A DNA stretch of 64,000 nucleotides from Brugia malayi. Its lineage: Eukaryota; Nematoda; Chromadorea; Rhabditida; Onchocercidae. Position 1 is the stretch's first letter. Every line of letters begins with the position of its first letter. Below are positions 1 to 20,288 of this stretch, one piece after another. The notes beneath the pieces were generated by a model that was not told where the DNA came from, searched no databases, and worked only from the letters and a program-made list of their open reading frames with translations. The stretch spans positions 9,986,187 to 10,050,186 of the forward strand of contig NW_025062475.1 of the NCBI RefSeq assembly GCF_000002995.4, read 5' to 3'. A program made the translations under genes and the position numbers.

Positions 1-2831
1 AACACATCATATGGAACAGAACAAAATCAGCAGTAAGGATTACTCTCATCGTTTTATACTGATTCTTTTTGTATTTTTGTATTTGGTTGGAATTTTATAA
101 AATTCTATTTGATAATTCCTGGTCCTTTTGATCTTCCAGGATTGATCAATTTAGCTGATAAAAACGATTTTTTGATTAACTTATTATGGCTATTAGCTCA
201 CAACGGCGATATGCGTGATAACGGTAAGTGAATGTACCGTCTAATTGTAAGATTGGTTTGATATTTGGGTATGATTCTCTTTGTCCACAACATTGTATTC
301 GCTGTAATTTAGAATGGAAAACTTTGCATGAATTAACTTATAAAGCTGCGATTAATTATCAGTTTTAGCTTCCTTCTTGGATCTTTTCCTGAAAAATATA
401 CCTGCCGAGACTTCTGGTGATGATCTTCAATCATTTACTTTGTCGTCATTTTGCAAAATTGATGCAAAAGTATGTTTTATGAATCATTATTCGAGATGAA
501 TAAAATGGTTTTGAAATTATATTTGTATTTCAGTGCATGATTAAATGCTTTTTGTACAGTTTCTGACTTTGCAGTTCATTTAGGTGCTGTTGTTAGGAGC
601 GGCAAAGTGGTCTGAGCTGTGCACATCTCATGTGCAAAAATATGGTATTTCCAGTTTAAGTATTCTGCCGCCATTAGCATTTGCGCAACCTAATTTTATT
701 GTGCTTAATTTTTGGAAGCTGTTATTGTCTTTCAATAAGGAATCACGGTGAGAAGTTGTCAGTATTTCTTTTTATTATATATTTTGCTAATTTTTGTTTT
801 TCAACTTCATCTGCCTGTTTTGTCTCTGCTTCGTAAAATCTGATCTGATTCATCAGTTTAGTAGTGCCGAATCTCAACTGAATATATGAGTTGGTCAGGA
901 ATTAAAAAATCGAGACATTGTTTAATTTTTTCTCGCTATTGCTCTGTAAATTAAAGCCAAAAGGATTAATAGAACCTATTTCCTCATGTATTCATTCACA
1001 AATTACCAGAAATGTTTTAAAAATTTCAAGTGGGCTGAAAAACTACTTTATTTTAAATATTCTTGTACTACAGCTTTGAAGTGAAATACACTGAATAATA
1101 GTGGTTTTAGTGTTTCTGACAGCTTTCTTAATTTTAAGGATTAATCATTCAAGTCAACTGTGCTCTGAGAATAGAATAATAATAGCAGCTTTGGAAGCGT
1201 CTAGACTACGTGGTGAGATTCCTGATGTGCGAATTGTTGATTATGTTCGTAAATGGCTTGTTGCTAATGGAAATGCACTTGGTGACACGAAAGGGAATTG
1301 GGCGAAATTGTATTCTCGAGTGTTTATGGATCTTATCAATGGGTATTGTATTAATTGTCAGACATTATTTTGCTAAGAGTGTCCACTTATATCTATTTTT
1401 TCATTTCATTGGCCTTTTTTGTTATAGGGCTCACTATGCAAATCAAGGTGTCTCAACGGAGGATTCATTTTTTCCACCGTTAAATGATTCGGATTATGAT
1501 ATGCTCGATGATGCCGAAAAATGGTTTTCTCTTCAGGATTCATCTGTATCTCATAATGCCGATCTGGTTTTGGATGAGTCCGCGGAATCAAAGGTATAAA
1601 AGTGATTTTTCAATTTTTGGAAGAACTTATCAACTTTATTAATTGCATCATATAAGACTTGCTTTAGTATTATTTGTTATTATTATACTTAATTGCAGCT
1701 CGGCACTTTGCCTATCAGTCAGACAGAATCTATAGAAGATGCACCTATTAAACCGAAGAGCCTTTTACAACGCATATGTACATCAGCAAAAGCTATGTTG
1801 CCTAGTGATTACAATAACTCAGTTATCTCTTCTTCTTGTGCACCAAAAAATGATAGCATTAAGGCGCTGGAGCTACTGACCAAGGTAACTCATACATTCG
1901 ATAACTTTTATCTTGAACTGTTACAATTTCGGTTGTTATAATTCTCATTCTCTTTAAACAGTAGTTAATTATTCTTTAACAGGATTATAAAACGAAGTGC
2001 AAAAACGAAGCATCTACAAGCTTTGAATTGAATGATTTATCGTCTATTATTAAAAAGAACAAAGTCGAAGAGAATTTATATGCAGAAATCATTAAAATGC
2101 AGAACGAGCATGCATGGGATGTTTGCAAGTAAGGAGTTATTTCTTCAGTAGTTATAGGTTTTCATTAATTTATTAGCATTCTTCCAATGTTTATTAAAAT
2201 TTTTTTGAGTAAATATTGGTTCTTCAAATTATAATATTGCAGGCTTGTACAAACGATAAATTCGTTAGAAGAAACAGTAAAGCAGTATTCAAGGCAATAT
2301 GCAAATGATTTAGCCATTTATACTTCAGTATGTCACTTTTATAGTTACACTGTAGTAATTTTCTGACATTCTCATCTTATTACACGTTTTTCCCACTTAC
2401 TGTTTCAAATATTTAGATTACTCGAAATTTTCATCTAAGCAGTTTCCTATATGAAAGTGTTTTTCAGAAGGCCTACAAACAAGGTTATAATGATGGATAT
2501 TGTTCAGCTCTGCAAACAAACAGTAATGTTGCGAACCTGATGGAATCTACTGATCAACATGCAATTTCATCAATAACACAAAAAAAAGGATTTTTAGAAG
2601 ATCAAGATCAGAAGGCTTCGGACGTTGAATATTCGCATAATCCTGACGGATGCGTTGGTTGTGCTTCCGAAGAAGGTTAATATGTTTGTTAATCCATTCT
2701 AATGTGATAAATTTGGTGTTTGCCAATTATGGACAGTGTTTTTCGATATAAAAAACTGTTAAAATTCTTTTCCAGAACAAGATCGATTTTTGAGGATACT
2801 GGACAAATTGGCTGACAGCGGTGTTGTTTGA
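1..2831 (+). CDS. Uncharacterised multi-exon protein with helical/coiled-coil C-terminal half
   Basis: I do not recognise the family. About ten exons join in one frame across consistent GT...AG junctions (for example 140-223, 597-749, 1171-1342, 1429-1594, 1699-1883, then short exons to the last one at 2776-2831, ending GVV-stop). The first visible exon contains an ATG at position 11 (MEQNKIS...) that is in frame with everything downstream, so the protein may start there; an upstream exon outside the window cannot be excluded. The N-terminal half is hydrophobic/helical (LLWLLAHNG, LNFWKLLLSFNKES, VDYVRKWLVANG). The middle is acidic and serine-rich. The C-terminal part is charged and heptad-like (residues around KLVQTINSLEETVKQYS), with a motif KQGYNDGYCSAL. 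A candidate poly(A) signal AATAAA lies at 3568-3573. I assign no function; the exon model is good but the name is unknown. Confidence 0.72.
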
Positions 2832-3750
2832 GACTCAAATGGGATTTGGTGACTTTGGAAGAAAAATGCTGTGATGTTATTGGTCTCTCTCTGATTTCGA
2901 TCAAATTATCATGTTTTATCTTTTAGTTTTTTCTATAGTTCTGGTATCATATTTCTTCAGTACTATTTCTTCTAGGATTTCAAATTATCTGTTATTTTTA
3001 ATTCCCAATCTCATGGTATAGAATGTGTTTGTCATGAAATTTAATGAATTTAGTTGGAATTAATTTTATTATTACTGGAACAATTATCATTGTGCAGTTA
3101 ATTTCGCATTTTCTATATTTACTTTCAAATCGTACTGTTTTTAATTTATTGTGATTAACCTGTCCGTTTGTTTCTGCTGTGATTTTAGGAGTGATTGAAT
3201 GAAACATTGTGTTGAATATCAGGTAATTTTAAAAGTATTATGAATGTTTTGATGATGTCCTCGTAAATGAACTATTCATATCAATGATATTGATAAAGTA
3301 CATATGATCTGCGCATGCGATTAATCTAACTAGATTCTTATATATCGAATACATTACTTATCAATTTATATTGACAGTGCTTTTTTATGACATTAAATTA
3401 AATCGGCTTTGAATGAGCGGTTTTAGGAGTAACTGAACAATTTCTTCGATTAAGCAGCATGTTTGCTCATTGTTTGATTAATTATTTCCAGTCACTTTTT
3501 TTTTTTTTTTCAATGTATCAGAAAGGTTTAAAGTACTTTATAGCTACTAATCTGTACATCTTTTGCAAATAAAAGCGGCAGGGAAAGATGCGAGGTAAAT
3601 GTTAGTCTTATATCATGCTTATACATTTATGCATAACTATATTTTCTGGGGATTTTTATTTTGTTGCTTAATTATAGACTGGCTACAAAATGGTTTATAG
3701 TATCTCATTTTATATAGTTGCTGAACTATCTCAATTTGATGACTTATAGC
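2832..3750. other. Intergenic region between the first gene and swp-1
   Basis: About 0.9 kb of AT-rich sequence holding the 3' UTR of the upstream gene (AATAAA at 3568-3573, preceded by a T-tract at 3498-3510) and the promoter/5' UTR of the splicing-regulator gene. I see no coding exon here. Confidence 0.6.
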
Positions 3751-10841
<7,091 letters not shown>

Positions 10842-11460
10842 ATGTTGTTGTATGTTACATTAGGTTTACTGATATATGCTTGTAATTTATGCTCAGGTTT
10901 CTTGATTTATCATGAGAAGTAATAAATAAAATGCTACAATTCCCTAATGTCCAAAATTTATGCTGTGAATTCATTCTTATTTTCATTTAAAATATGCGTA
11001 TTAAAATCATGTTTGTTTGGGAAATATCTATCACCTTTTGAGGATGAATAGTTCGGAATAATAAATAATGAACATTAACTGGAATTCAAAGAATCCTTTC
11101 GAAGTCATGTGACTCACTTCACCTGTTCTTAAATGCTAGATGATTTGATATCCTATCATAACAGCTATAACACCAGCAGTATACGACTAGATTGTTGTAT
11201 TTTTATAGAATATTGCTGTTGAAGAGATTTGGTGGACCCAGCTGTGTTCATGACTAAAAATCCCTATTTACAAACAAAACCGTCTAGATGTGAACGAAGA
11301 AGCCACTGATAAGTTGTAAATTATCGCACATCTTGCACTATTCTTGATTCATATAATTTTAAATTCCTTTATTCGTAATATCTGGCAACTTTTGAAAACA
11401 TAGTAGTAAAAGAAGAAAATAAAATATAGCACAGATTTCATATGTGTTTGTGGTATTATT
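10842..11460. other. Convergent 3'-3' intergenic region (swp-1 / POLA2)
   Basis: About 0.6 kb between two stop codons that face each other. It carries the swp-1 poly(A) signals at 10921-10930. I see no further gene. Confidence 0.6.
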
Positions 11461-14400
11461 TCACAATTGCACAATTTGTACTTCGCAGAAGTCAGCAACT
11501 GATGTTTGCGAATTCTCTTTTGTAAGATCAATCTGTTTGAGATCAATTTTTAATTTCATAAATGTACCACTGCTTCCACGTACTAATGCATTGGTATTCA
11601 CAAATACTGAACCGGCAACTACCTTCAAAACGAACTTTTGAGGCAGATTCCAACTGCTCATCAAGATGTAAATTTAACATGTCAGCATGGAATAGCTAAT
11701 TTACATTAATATATGCAAAACTATTAAGAAAGTACCTTAACGGTAGGTGCAAGTACCGACGGCATAATAGTGACGTGAGGTATTGCAGAAAGTGATGTGC
11801 GTTCAATAGCTTGACGAAGTCGGTAGGTAATATCATGAGCTGCAGGATACAATGGATACAAAGAACGCTGCCTGCAAAGATCGTTCATTAGAACATGTAT
11901 GCAGGAATCTGTTTTCAATGTAAAAGAAATTTGGAAGAAACTTTAAAAAAAGTAGTAAACGAATTCAAATGCATTATTCATACAATGAATTTTCGATTAT
12001 AAGACTTGACTTATTTTGATAACACTCCCACTCATAACTGGCACCCATCAAGGGCAAGTGTCTACAGAAATAAAATCAGGCGAAGAAATTCTTAAATTGG
12101 AAGTGATGGTTAATATCGTAAACTATTCTCCTAAATTAGCGTTTGGCATCATTCTTCAATCTATAAAAAGATACCAGTATTTCATAAAAAAGGACTTTTG
12201 TTGTACCATAAAAAAATGCGATAATTTGGAGCTGGACTTTTACTCAAACCTAGAAACTTTGAAGATTAACGAAAGTCAACTGCAGAAAACATTTTCAGTT
12301 GATCTTATAAATACATCCAATTATTAATACCTGAACAAATCTCGAACAAGTCGAGACATTCGATCATGGTCTTCACAACTATCTGAATGACCTATTTCAT
12401 CTCTTCCTAAATGCTGGATGATTTCCGACGCTGTTACAGCAAATTCAATACCAGCAATCCGAACGATGGCAGGATCCGGTAAAAGTAGTATATTCTGTAG
12501 ACAATGATATTGCATTTGGGGAGGTAATGTAGAAGAAATCAGATTCAATAATTACAAATTACACCACTTCATGTTTGGATCCCTATGGTCCATTTTCTTC
12601 TTCAAAAACTCTCTCATGTGAACAGCTTGGCAAATTTTTTCCTCGAAATTACACCACTAAAGATTGGTCAATGTATATTAATGTGCAGTAATGAATGGTG
12701 AATGAAAGAATCTTGAATTGTATAAAAGAAATCAAAGAAACTGCTTGATGCATTAAAATCGTAACCTTGCTTAATTGCTGCTTTCGTTGTTTAAGTGAAC
12801 GAAACGGTGGAGTAGGAAATGACGGTCGTATTGCGGCATCTTTTTTTCCATTTGGAACTATTAACACTTGAATATCAGTTCTAAAAAAAAAATATATTAA
12901 TAAACGCAACTGGATGTAAGGAAAACTAGTGTTTCATTCTAAAATGCCTTTAACGTCTGATTAATATCCCAACAGAATAAATGTTTTACTTCAAATTATT
13001 ATCCTCCATAATCTAAAAAATTACGCCTCATTCTTTTCGTATGTAAAGCAGTGTCTAATTCCGCTGTAAACCAAAAAATATGATACTTCCTAAATTTTGA
13101 TTTACGAAAGAACAATCTTTTTCACTCCTTATAATTTGTAAGCAAGACAATCTTCTTTATATAGAATATTAGTTACACATCGTCTTGTGCTTCTGTAAAT
13201 AACAAACCCTAATAAGACTTCATCAATTTTTGCAAGAAGCATATTCATAAGATCCTCGTATGTATAACAACACTGAGGTGACTTTACCACTGGACTTGTT
13301 CGGTCAATGAATGGACCAATCTGAAGTTCTACAATTACTATAACTATCAAAAGCGCATAGAATTATTAAATAATGGAAAAGTGATTAACCAAAATTAGAA
13401 TATTAGGTCGCTCCTTCTTCACTAATTCCATTAGATCGCAGAGCTGTTCATAAGAGAGAGTTTTAGAAGAAGTAAATGGTCCACAGGCACACCAAACATG
13501 AAGCAGATCTGAAAAAACCATATTCACATCCCTAATTTATATTCTTTCTGCGATACATGTCTTGTAAATTCTACTTGTTGAAGTTAAAAGTATATCGAAA
13601 CAATTTTTTGTTTTTTAAAAGTATATCGAAACTTTAATCATCAAGTCGAAAAGTACTGACTTCGTGTAAATCGATTTCGCAAAACTAATTCAATGACAGA
13701 TCAATGAAATTAGCATAACAGTAGTAATTAGTTGCTAACTGTTTCCACAGAATTGTCTTGACAATAAATAATAGCAAGATCTTACCAATGTTTGATTGCT
13801 TATTAAGAGATGCAATCGATGGTTCTTTGGGTTCGAAAATTTCATCCGGGAAAAAATTATCACCAACAAAAGCTCCATGAAGTGAAACAATCCGTAATAG
13901 AAGAAAATAACTAACAATTAAATGAACAAGAAAAGTATAGAGTTGATAATGAAATAAAATAAATTTATCCCACAACTAATCTAATTCAGAATTATCATAA
14001 ACGACAATACATGTTTGGTTATGTATCCCATTTACTGCTAAACTTCTTTTTCACTGATAATCCACTAAATATAGGATGGATAAAATATGAAAAACGAAAA
14101 AAAAAAAAAAAGCGAATTACCTTCCCAGAGAACAATGAATAAGCTTTAAGATTGCTCAGATCAAGGTTTATAACAGCAGCATTTTGATCAATGCATTGCA
14201 ATGAACAATTTGAGGCATCTAATGGATCTTCTGTAGTATTCACGATGAATCCCGAATATATGTTTCGTATCTGCAAATAAATTTCTTCAGTGTTTTTTTA
14301 CGAAAATTTTTGTATTTGTAAAAAATGACACTGGCTACACTTAAAATCAAAATATTTTATTGAATAAAATTTACCATGTAAAAGAAAAAGTATATATCTC

Positions 14401-16219
14401 GAATATATATGTTGGCCTGAATTTAACACAACAGTGTAGAAGAAAATTTAGAAATGATACAGCATAAATAAAATTCTACATTTATTCTAAAACAGTTCAA
14501 TTCCGAGAAGAAAAGGACATACTAATGATAATGAATCTATTTGTTCATCGTCAATTAATGTTGCGTTTTCTTCTTTGATTATATCGCACAAACTCTGTAC
14601 TCGTGTAACAAGTGCTTAAATTAGGTCAGTGTACTAGTAAAGATCCACAAAACATTATGGATTCTTTTCTTTCAGAACAAAATATATGAAAAGGTTCACT
14701 TAACTTACTCCACTTAGCTTAACCACAACGCTTGAAATGCAGTTACATGCTAATATTCCTATAAACTAAATCAGTTCACCAAATCATTAGATAATGCCGC
14801 ACTAAGAAATTATCAAAAAATTTCCTCTATTCACCTTCAACTTGCTCCAAATCTTTCTCTGCACCATATTGTAACAAATTTTTGTAATCATCAGTGTAGA
14901 GCTTTTCCACAACAACTTTACATTCATTGCTATCTTTAGTTCTATTATTTATTTTTGCAGTGAAATTTTTGCCTACGAATTCTACGACAACTTTGCCCGA
15001 ATTTTTCCGATTCTGGTATGCAGCATCAGATACGGATTTCCTGAAACGAATTTTTCCGATTCTGATATACAGCTAGTCGAAATAAACAATTTGTTGATCT
15101 TAATACTAAATATTATTTACAATAATCCAGTCAACAAAGTTTTAAACACAAAATTAAGAAAATAATGCTCCAACCTGATTGGTGTAAAAGCCAAATATTT
15201 TTTAGGCAAAGTGAAAACATCGTTCGAAAAGTTTACAATCGTACTACAACTGTCAGCTATACTACTCTCATCAAGCCATGAATTTTTATTATGTTGGTTA
15301 AATGCAATTCTGAAATTAGATATAAAGAAAACCAACCACACAGTACTAACTCTTTACCTTAAACAGATATTTGATTAATCAGGATGAATTTCTAGGATAT
15401 ATAAAGAAGTACAATGCAGCATAATGTTTATCTAATTTTTTCTGATACGACAACATACCAAAAAATGAAGCTATCATAAAAATGATGAATAAAAATTACT
15501 TCATGTTAGAGATATTGAACGACTCATTCTTGAAATTTTGAACAGCTCTTTGAAGAATCTATAAATAAGATCAAAGTTAAATTATAAAAACTTTAAATCT
15601 GTCGGGAATAAAGATAAAGAGGACAACATCGAAAATTTTGCACCAAAACTTTTGTCTTTATTAACACCCTTCATCTACTCTTTTTAAATTCATATTATAT
15701 GCATCAGAAATTTATTAAAAATTTGCTGTTATATGTTGTATTAATTAAATTTTATAACAATTACCAGCTGTTCAAAATTATCCAATATCGAAAGATTCAC
15801 ATGTGTCTCCTTTTGATTGGTAGCAAATGCGATTAATTCACTTATAAAATCTTCACCATTTTTGCAATACTGTTTGGAGAGATCATTTGCTTCAAATAGA
15901 AACACTAATCCCAACAAATTAATTCAAAATTTAATCCCTACTGTTTTACCTTTAGCTGTAATGCCATTTATATACAAGCACATTTCTTTTAAATTCAGAA
16001 TCTTATGACGCCGCACATGCTTTCGACGTATGATAAATATTAAAGATGGAATATCACATCGATATATCACAAATGTACCATGCGTAAAATGACAGAAAAT
16101 GGACCTTTGGCGACAAATACCCCATCAGGATCATCTTCAAATGTGTACATAAAGTCTGCCAGTTGTTCACTCAGCCAATTCGCCGTCATACACCCATATG
16201 ATTCAGCTATATCATCCAT
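11461..16219 (-). CDS. div-1: DNA polymerase alpha subunit B (POLA2/div-1)
   Basis: Regulatory B subunit of the DNA polymerase alpha-primase complex in the nucleus, which makes the RNA-DNA primers for replication. The start MDDIAESYGCMTANWLSEQL is at 16217-16219. The diagnostic regions lie in the calcineurin-like phosphoesterase fold in order: a Ser/Pro-bounded PFIDRTSPVVKSP segment, VWCACGPFTSSKTLSYEQL (family VACGPYTTSDSITY), DLMELVKKERPNILI, the glycine/proline stretch IVPNGKKDAAIRPSFPTPPF (family VFVPSLRDVHHEPVYPQPPF), GRDEIGHSDSCEDHDRMSRL, and RSLYPLYPAAHDITYRL (family RSYYPLYPP). It ends near VFVNTNALVRGSSGTFMKL (family VCVNPGRLTKGQVGGTFARL) and stops QIVQL at 11461. An oligonucleotide-binding fold precedes the phosphoesterase fold in this family. 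About a dozen exons. Identification is firm; N-terminal exon boundaries are approximate. Confidence 0.93.
14998..15073 (-). repeat. Local 27-bp duplication inside the POLA2 gene
   Basis: The segment at 14998-15024 (core cgaatttttccgattctg) recurs at 15047-15073 with two mismatches, about 49 bp apart. The first copy lies at the edge of an exon that reads through SVSDAAYQNRKNSGKVVVE on the minus strand; the second falls in the adjoining intron. Confidence 0.6.
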
Positions 16220-17598
16220 GACGTTGTAAAATTATATGAAATCCTTCCAAACCTGGAATCTACTTCTAAAAATCACTCCTAAACCTAAGCTTAAGTTCTT
16301 CCGTGACCCCAAACTCGCAAAAAGTTAACCCTTATCCAAACCCACCATTATATACCTACTTCTTCCCAACCCTTTTTCTCCACTCCCTGTCCCACCTGTC
16401 ACCATAACCATGATCTTCACCGTTTTTTAACTTAAAATTATCCGAGAATCTAAAAGTTTGCGAAATCGCTTAAAATAGTATAACTCCGTAAAAACATCCT
16501 AAAATTTATTTTTATATAATACATAACAAACTGTTTACATAATACGCAAAAACAAAAATTTGTAAAATTGGATTGTTTCAAAAGCAATTATACATGAACA
16601 GCTAAACCACAGTGCAACGTGTTTACGAGCAATAGCGGCGACAAAACGAAGGACTTTATACAAAACTCTATACTTCGAAACAAAAAAAAAAAGCTTCAAA
16701 TTAATTTACAAAAACATACAGACATACAGTAGACAACATGAAAAGCAAATATCCTATTTAACATATACCAAATGTACCTAACTGTGAGGTAAGTGAGATA
16801 TAATATTAGTCATATATATATGTATATATAGACCAACATGTGATTCGTTAATTGCTGGCGAGAAAACGAAAACACAACACAAAATCCCATTTTGGTTATG
16901 TACAAAAATATAGCAGTATAAATCATGAATAGATTTTCCAATTCAAAAACTACCTGAACGCAAAAAGTGCTGCAAGTTCATGTCCAAGGATGTCTCCGAT
17001 TTATGCGACTATGATGACAGCAAGAAATCAAATTTTGAAAAGAAATTTCATCCTACAGAAAATAGTATCTCCAAAAACGGTATTTACAAAGATAAAAATG
17101 ATATTTACAAAGACAAAGAAGGATGAAATATGATACTACGAGAAACCAGTGCACCGAGCTAAAGCACATACATGAAATGTCATAAGTTCATGTCCAAGGA
17201 TTCATCAAACTTGTTATTGAGCGTAAATATAAAGCACATTTCAAGTGTATAAATGAATCCCTGAAGAATGGTAAGAATTCACTCATAATAAAATGGAGCT
17301 TGGCGAAAAACTACACAGTTAATTAGATTTCCGCTTTGCCAAGTGATAATACAACAAATTCAACTTTGGCAAACAAAAAAAAGAAAAGCAAACATATGTA
17401 GAGACACAAAAACAAAAAAAAGCTAGCAGCTTTTAAACCTGAAACAAAAAGTAGTTATTTACAATGAGTACAAAAAAGTCATGGAAAATGCGAGTAAATT
17501 GATGTACAATGTCAGAAGTAAAAACAGTAAAATCTTAGGAACTATTTACAGAAATTAAAAGGACAATGAAATATTAGCGAATCGCGCAATGTTTCTAT
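16220..17598. other. Intergenic region between POLA2 and ATG101 genes
   Basis: About 1.4 kb. The part next to the POLA2 start (16250-16420) is unusually C-rich on the plus strand for this AT-rich genome and includes a weak telomere-like stretch (16278-16295; three degenerate TTAGGC-like units on the minus strand). The rest should be the 3' UTR and downstream region of the ATG101 gene and carries two identical 18-nt direct repeats (16974-16991, 17184-17201). I see no coding exon. Confidence 0.5.
16974..17201 (-). repeat. Pair of identical 18-nt direct repeats downstream of ATG101
   Basis: aagttcatgtccaaggat occurs at 16974-16991 and again at 17184-17201, 210 bp apart, in sequence probably transcribed as the ATG101 3' UTR (minus strand). 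Confidence 0.55.
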
Positions 17599-19647
17599 TT
17601 ACGACAAGAATGTATCTCTCAACATTTTTTTGACCGCAGATGCACCAATTGTCATCAAGGTGCTTTCCGTATTTTGACCTATAACTAACAGTCATTATAA
17701 TACTTCACACTGCACTACCAATGAACATTAGCAAGAAAGTATTGGTCGGTTTCAATATCTAAAATAAAAGATCCGCACAAGATGATACAAAAATTTACGA
17801 CCACGAATCTTTAATGATTGAGCACTGAAAAATGATTACATACCCGAATCGAGTGGATGTTTGACTACTCTAAAAAGATACGGCTGACATTCAAGAAAAC
17901 TTGTATCAAAAATACTCGTCACTTCTGAACGTGCAGGCATTTGTGGCATGTATTGAGGTCGACTAATCAGTGAGCATGCTTTCAGCACAATCTCTGATAC
18001 CGAATCCGCTACCTCTTCTCGCATTCGTTCCCAATACTCTAAAAAATCGTTTTAAGTGCGAAGTTATACAGGGATTTATTAAGACTGGAAGAAGTGCCTC
18101 TACCACTTCATATCATTTACAAAAAGAACAGGAATGCTCTGAAATTTATAATATAAAAAGATCAGAAAAGTGTAAACTCTGTTAGTAAAGATCACATCAT
18201 GAAATTCAATGTTTGATTCTCACTTGCTTTTATAGCATCTAAAAACACTTAACTAGAGATTTTAATAGTAATGATGACAAGACGTAAACCTAAGATTAAT
18301 CGAATTACAATGAAAAGGTATTATGGAGTCACCTCGTTCTTTGATTCTAACTACACCGAGTTGCATCTGCCATATTTCCCATGGGATTTCGTAATCTGAT
18401 AACGGCCATGACCGTTTCTTTTTTTGATAGAATTCTAAATCAATCCTGAAATAGGTGTCATGTTAAAAGCATAAATAAAACTTCATAAAATAAGTTTTCA
18501 AGAACAATCTGGAAGCATACATTTTATTAAGTCTTGAAGCTACCAGTGTCGTTCATAAGTACTTTTATCTATATTCAAAATCCTAAAGTGGATTTCTCGG
18601 CATTGTTCAATGTCGCAAAAAAAAAAAAAAATCGTAGTTTAATTTTCAGAAAAAACTATAGCCAACTTAGCATTCAGAAGTGGAGTCCCATAATGAGTGG
18701 GCAGTGATACTGGTGGTGGAGAATAGAAACGAGGCGCAGCAACACTTTCAATGGAATGCCAAATACACTGCACGAAAGAATCAATTTCCTCATGCAAGCA
18801 TGAAACCAGTTTTGGACTATTTACACGTACCTAAAAGTTTCAACCATCAACTTTAAGGAAGCCTTAATTATATAGAAAAATATATGAAAATGAGGGATCA
18901 AATAATTATTTATATGATGCAGTATTTTACTTTCGCAATAGCATTCCCATCATAAACAGTTTACACATGAAGCTGTTATTAAATAAATTAAAAAAAATTC
19001 CATCTGTTCATGTCTATCTAAAAATGAAATCAAACTTACATAGCTTAAATTCAAAGTGCTACAATCCACTTCCTCAACACCAATAGACCCGAGTTGAAAG
19101 TTTATTTCACTAGTATAATGCATCTGTAAAAAAAGTGACTGCTGAGCTTTTATCTTTCAACGTCTATCACCTTTGGAAATCAGAGAAATTATTCACAAAA
19201 GTTGTTTATTGAAAATGAACATCACTGTTTTCATTTCTGCAAAGAAAAAGCTAATGGGTCTTGGATATATCATCTTCGATTAAACCGCATTTGTGAAAAA
19301 AGAGAATACACAACTACTTTTCAAAGAAACAGAAATTACTTTAGGCACGCTCCTGTGCAAAAGAATAGTGTGGAAGACTGTTGAGACTGCATCTCGTACC
19401 TGATGTTCATCAACAGTCTAAAAAGGTATTAAACAAGCAAGTTAGATAAACAATTCCTAGGTAAATAAATAAACAATTACTAGGTAAATAAATATATTAT
19501 ATTTTCCTTCTTCTTCTCTAAATATTTACATAATATATTTAGCAAAATATGAAAAAAAAGGAGTCTTCTCAGAAAGCATAATGTGTTGTAAAAGTACACA
19601 GAGAAAAAACGACTTACTAACTGGAACTGATGATTGCGTGCATTCAT
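17599..19647 (-). CDS. epg-9: Autophagy-related protein 101 (ATG101/EPG-9)
   Basis: HORMA-domain subunit of the ULK1/ATG13 autophagy-initiation complex in the cytosol. Seven exons are visible. The start MNARNHQFQL (ATG at 19647) is followed by TVDEHQVRDAVSTVFHTILL (family EGRQVEEAMLAVLHTVLLHR), QLGSIGVEEVDCSTLNLSY (family SIGTVGTQDVDCDFIDFTY), VRVNSPKLVSCLHEEID, LEFYQKKKRSWPLSDYEIPW, then YMPQMPARSEVTSIFDTSF and CQPYLFRV. The last exon begins at 17678 after a phase-1 junction, reading GQNTESTLMTIGAS, and ends RDTFLS-stop at 17599-17601. The length matches the family (about 220 residues). The WF-finger position is W-P-L rather than W-P-F as in human. An acceptor (TTTTCAG) about 9 nt upstream of the ATG could be a trans-splice site. 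Confidence 0.95.
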
Positions 19648-20288
19648 ACGAGAATCTGAAAAATGACAAAAATGAAATGAATAAAAGTTTTATTGGTGAT
19701 GTTAAACATTAGCTAATAAGAGTAAATGAAGTTAAATTTCAAACATAAAATTTTGTATCTGTATATCTGTTTCATATGCCATAATAACCCACAGAAATTC
19801 AACATTTTCTTTATATTCAAAGTTTCTTCCGTAATATATTCCATATAAGACAATACATTACTAAGACAAGGAACTAAACCTCAAACAGCTATGAAAGCGA
19901 AAAAAAAGTAGGATGAATAGAAGCCAACGAGGAAAAGTCACACTCGCACGTAATGCTTAACATGAAATGAAAGTATGCTACACTGATTGTCGCTTTACGA
20001 CATAACTTTGCTTCATCCACGGGAAATATATTAGAGAGAAAAAACTAATATGGGAATTAACGTGGTAAAGTTATTTTGAATGCGACGTGATTTGATGTGA
20101 TGCATCACGTAGCAGTATTCTTTTTTTTTGCATATTCATAAAATTTAGTATAAAATGGGTAGGAAAGGTTGTTAATATGATCAGTTAACTGTTCCATTGC
20201 AATTGTCAGGGTGATTTATAGTAGAGCATTAAAAGTATCCTAAACATAAAACATTCGCTATTGATTATTGAAAAAAAAAAGAAAAAGG
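19648..20288. other. Divergent intergenic region
   Basis: About 0.6 kb between the 5' ends of the ATG101 gene (-) and the coiled-coil gene (+), so both promoters should lie here. AT-rich; no recognisable element beyond short A/T runs. Confidence 0.5.
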
